Shown one piece after another: positions 62,926 to 64,000 of a DNA stretch of 64,000 nucleotides. A program made the position numbers and the translations under genes. Below the pieces are notes generated by a model. The model saw nothing but the letters and a program-made list of their open reading frames with translations, searched no databases and was not told where the DNA came from. The stretch's first letter is position 1; each line of letters opens with the position of its first letter. Source of the DNA: Campylorhamphus procurvoides (taxonomy: Eukaryota; Chordata; Aves; Passeriformes; Dendrocolaptidae); assembly GCA_013396655.1 (NCBI GenBank), contig WBMV01004769.1, positions 1 through 64,000 on the forward strand. The letters run 5' to 3'.

Positions 62926-64000
62926 TCAAATTTGGTTAAGTACTAGGTACAAGAATTTTGCCAGTGTGCCATGTTCAAAATGGAAGGTATAGTCAAAAGA
63001 ACAAAAAGGTAATTCCCAGTGTGAAATACAACTTATGCATCTGAAATGGTTCCCAAAATCATGCCAACGGAGGCTGCCTTTTTTTTTTTTTAATTTTTTT
63101 TTCTTTCACTAAAACCTATAAAATTTTAATGTTAAAACCCCTGTTGATCTTCCTGGCTCGTAAACATCCATTTCATCAGTTCGTTAAAGGAGAAAATATC
63201 ATATTCCTCTTACTCATTGCAGCTATACAGGTGAAACATATTAAAGAACAATTTTATTTTCAAAATGTCATTAAGGATTACAGAAATCAGAGCCATTCTC
63301 AAGAAGGGTTATCTCAGAACATTTACTGTTATCTCACCACATTTTGAATAAAATTATTATGCACTTTCTATCCTGAAAAGTAAAATAGAAAGCCATTTCT
63401 TCTATCAGGCCCCTTAATCATGCAATTTTTGTTTATCTCAGCTGAGTCTCTGTTCTCTTCTGCAACTACTGAATTAAAAAGGTTGCATTCTCTCTTTTAA
63501 GTTATGTTTTATTATTTTAATGTCTGATTTTGTAGAAGGTAAAAGAAAAGGTTCATTTCTTGCATTTAAGGCCAAAAAATGAGTATGTCCATGCTTTAAT
63601 GATTTAATTTAAATGTAAATGAAAATTTTGAGCATAAATATTTTTTTGCTAGGACTGATCAGGTCCACATGTAAGAAAAAGTGAAAAGGAGGATGTCCAT
63701 CTTTGGGAGAATATCTTCAAAATTAAAAAAGTAAACTTATTAACTATGTGTATACTTCTTTAATATTAATAAAGAAAATAAGCAAAAATAGTTTAATAAA
63801 ATAATTCATAAGGACAGACCTATTACTGGTTATTATTCCTGAGTGCAACTTTAGAAAACTTTCCAGTACAGACCATTTAAAATCTGTTTGCAGTATTTCT
63901 TTGTTTCCACAAATAGGAGTGTTTTAGTCTTGTGGTGAAATACTGAGGACACACAGAGCCCTGCTGGAGGGTAGGGACTAAGGCTGAGCTTTGTTATCAT
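62926..64000. other. AT-rich unassigned DNA to window end
   Basis: No gene was recognised. T-rich runs lie near 63079-63103. Confidence 0.6.

Noticed and set aside
1..64000. CRISPR arrays, bacterial-type operons, tRNA or rRNA genes
   Set aside because: No regularly spaced direct repeats with unique spacers and no tRNA or rRNA signatures; the sequence is vertebrate.

Overview
The window looks like AT-rich, gene-poor vertebrate DNA, almost certainly from a bird and probably a songbird. The main evidence is about eleven fragments of CR1, the dominant avian non-LTR retrotransposon. Several retroviral LTRs and an ERVL-like repeat of the kind common in bird genomes support this. I found no protein-coding gene, exon series, tRNA, rRNA or CRISPR array that I can defend. 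The open frames present are short, AT-rich chance frames or fall inside transposon remnants. The window is best read as intergenic or deep intronic sequence.

Layout. 1-6.7 kb is unassigned AT-rich DNA. 6.69-8.06 kb holds a minus-strand CR1 split by a 465-bp solo LTR with a 6-bp target duplication. 16.0-17.0 kb holds an ERVL-type LTR whose middle is exactly doubled around a single n, probably an assembly error. 20.6-21.4 kb is another minus-strand CR1. 22.65-23.26 kb is a complete minus-strand solo LTR with a perfect CTGAA target duplication. 24.4 kb is a CR1 tail. 30.3 kb holds a 27-bp-arm hairpin. 32.5 and 35.0-35.5 kb hold plus-strand CR1 pieces. 39.0-39.5 kb is a minus-strand CR1, and 40.0-40.7 kb holds a plus-strand LTR of the same family as the 22.7-kb one. 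41.35-42.4 kb is a conspicuously GC- and CpG-richer island, perhaps an LTR. 44.2-47.2 kb contains a 1.25-kb near-identical duplication bracketed by an n and a 177-base N gap, most simply a redundant contig. 47.5, 51.4, 57.6 and 62.2-62.9 kb hold more CR1, the last with readable reverse-transcriptase C-terminal sequence. 59.1-59.7 kb is an ERVL-associated repeat with an internal array of about 45-53 bp.

Nothing here works together as an operon or pathway. The content records retrotransposon insertion and decay plus two apparent assembly errors. I found no novel biological system. The most useful items are the nested LTR, the pair of oppositely oriented same-family LTRs, the hairpin at 30.3 kb, the palindrome/TAAT cluster at 57.0 kb, and the two duplications that should be corrected before any analysis. 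Repeat family names come from memory of avian repeats, without a database search.
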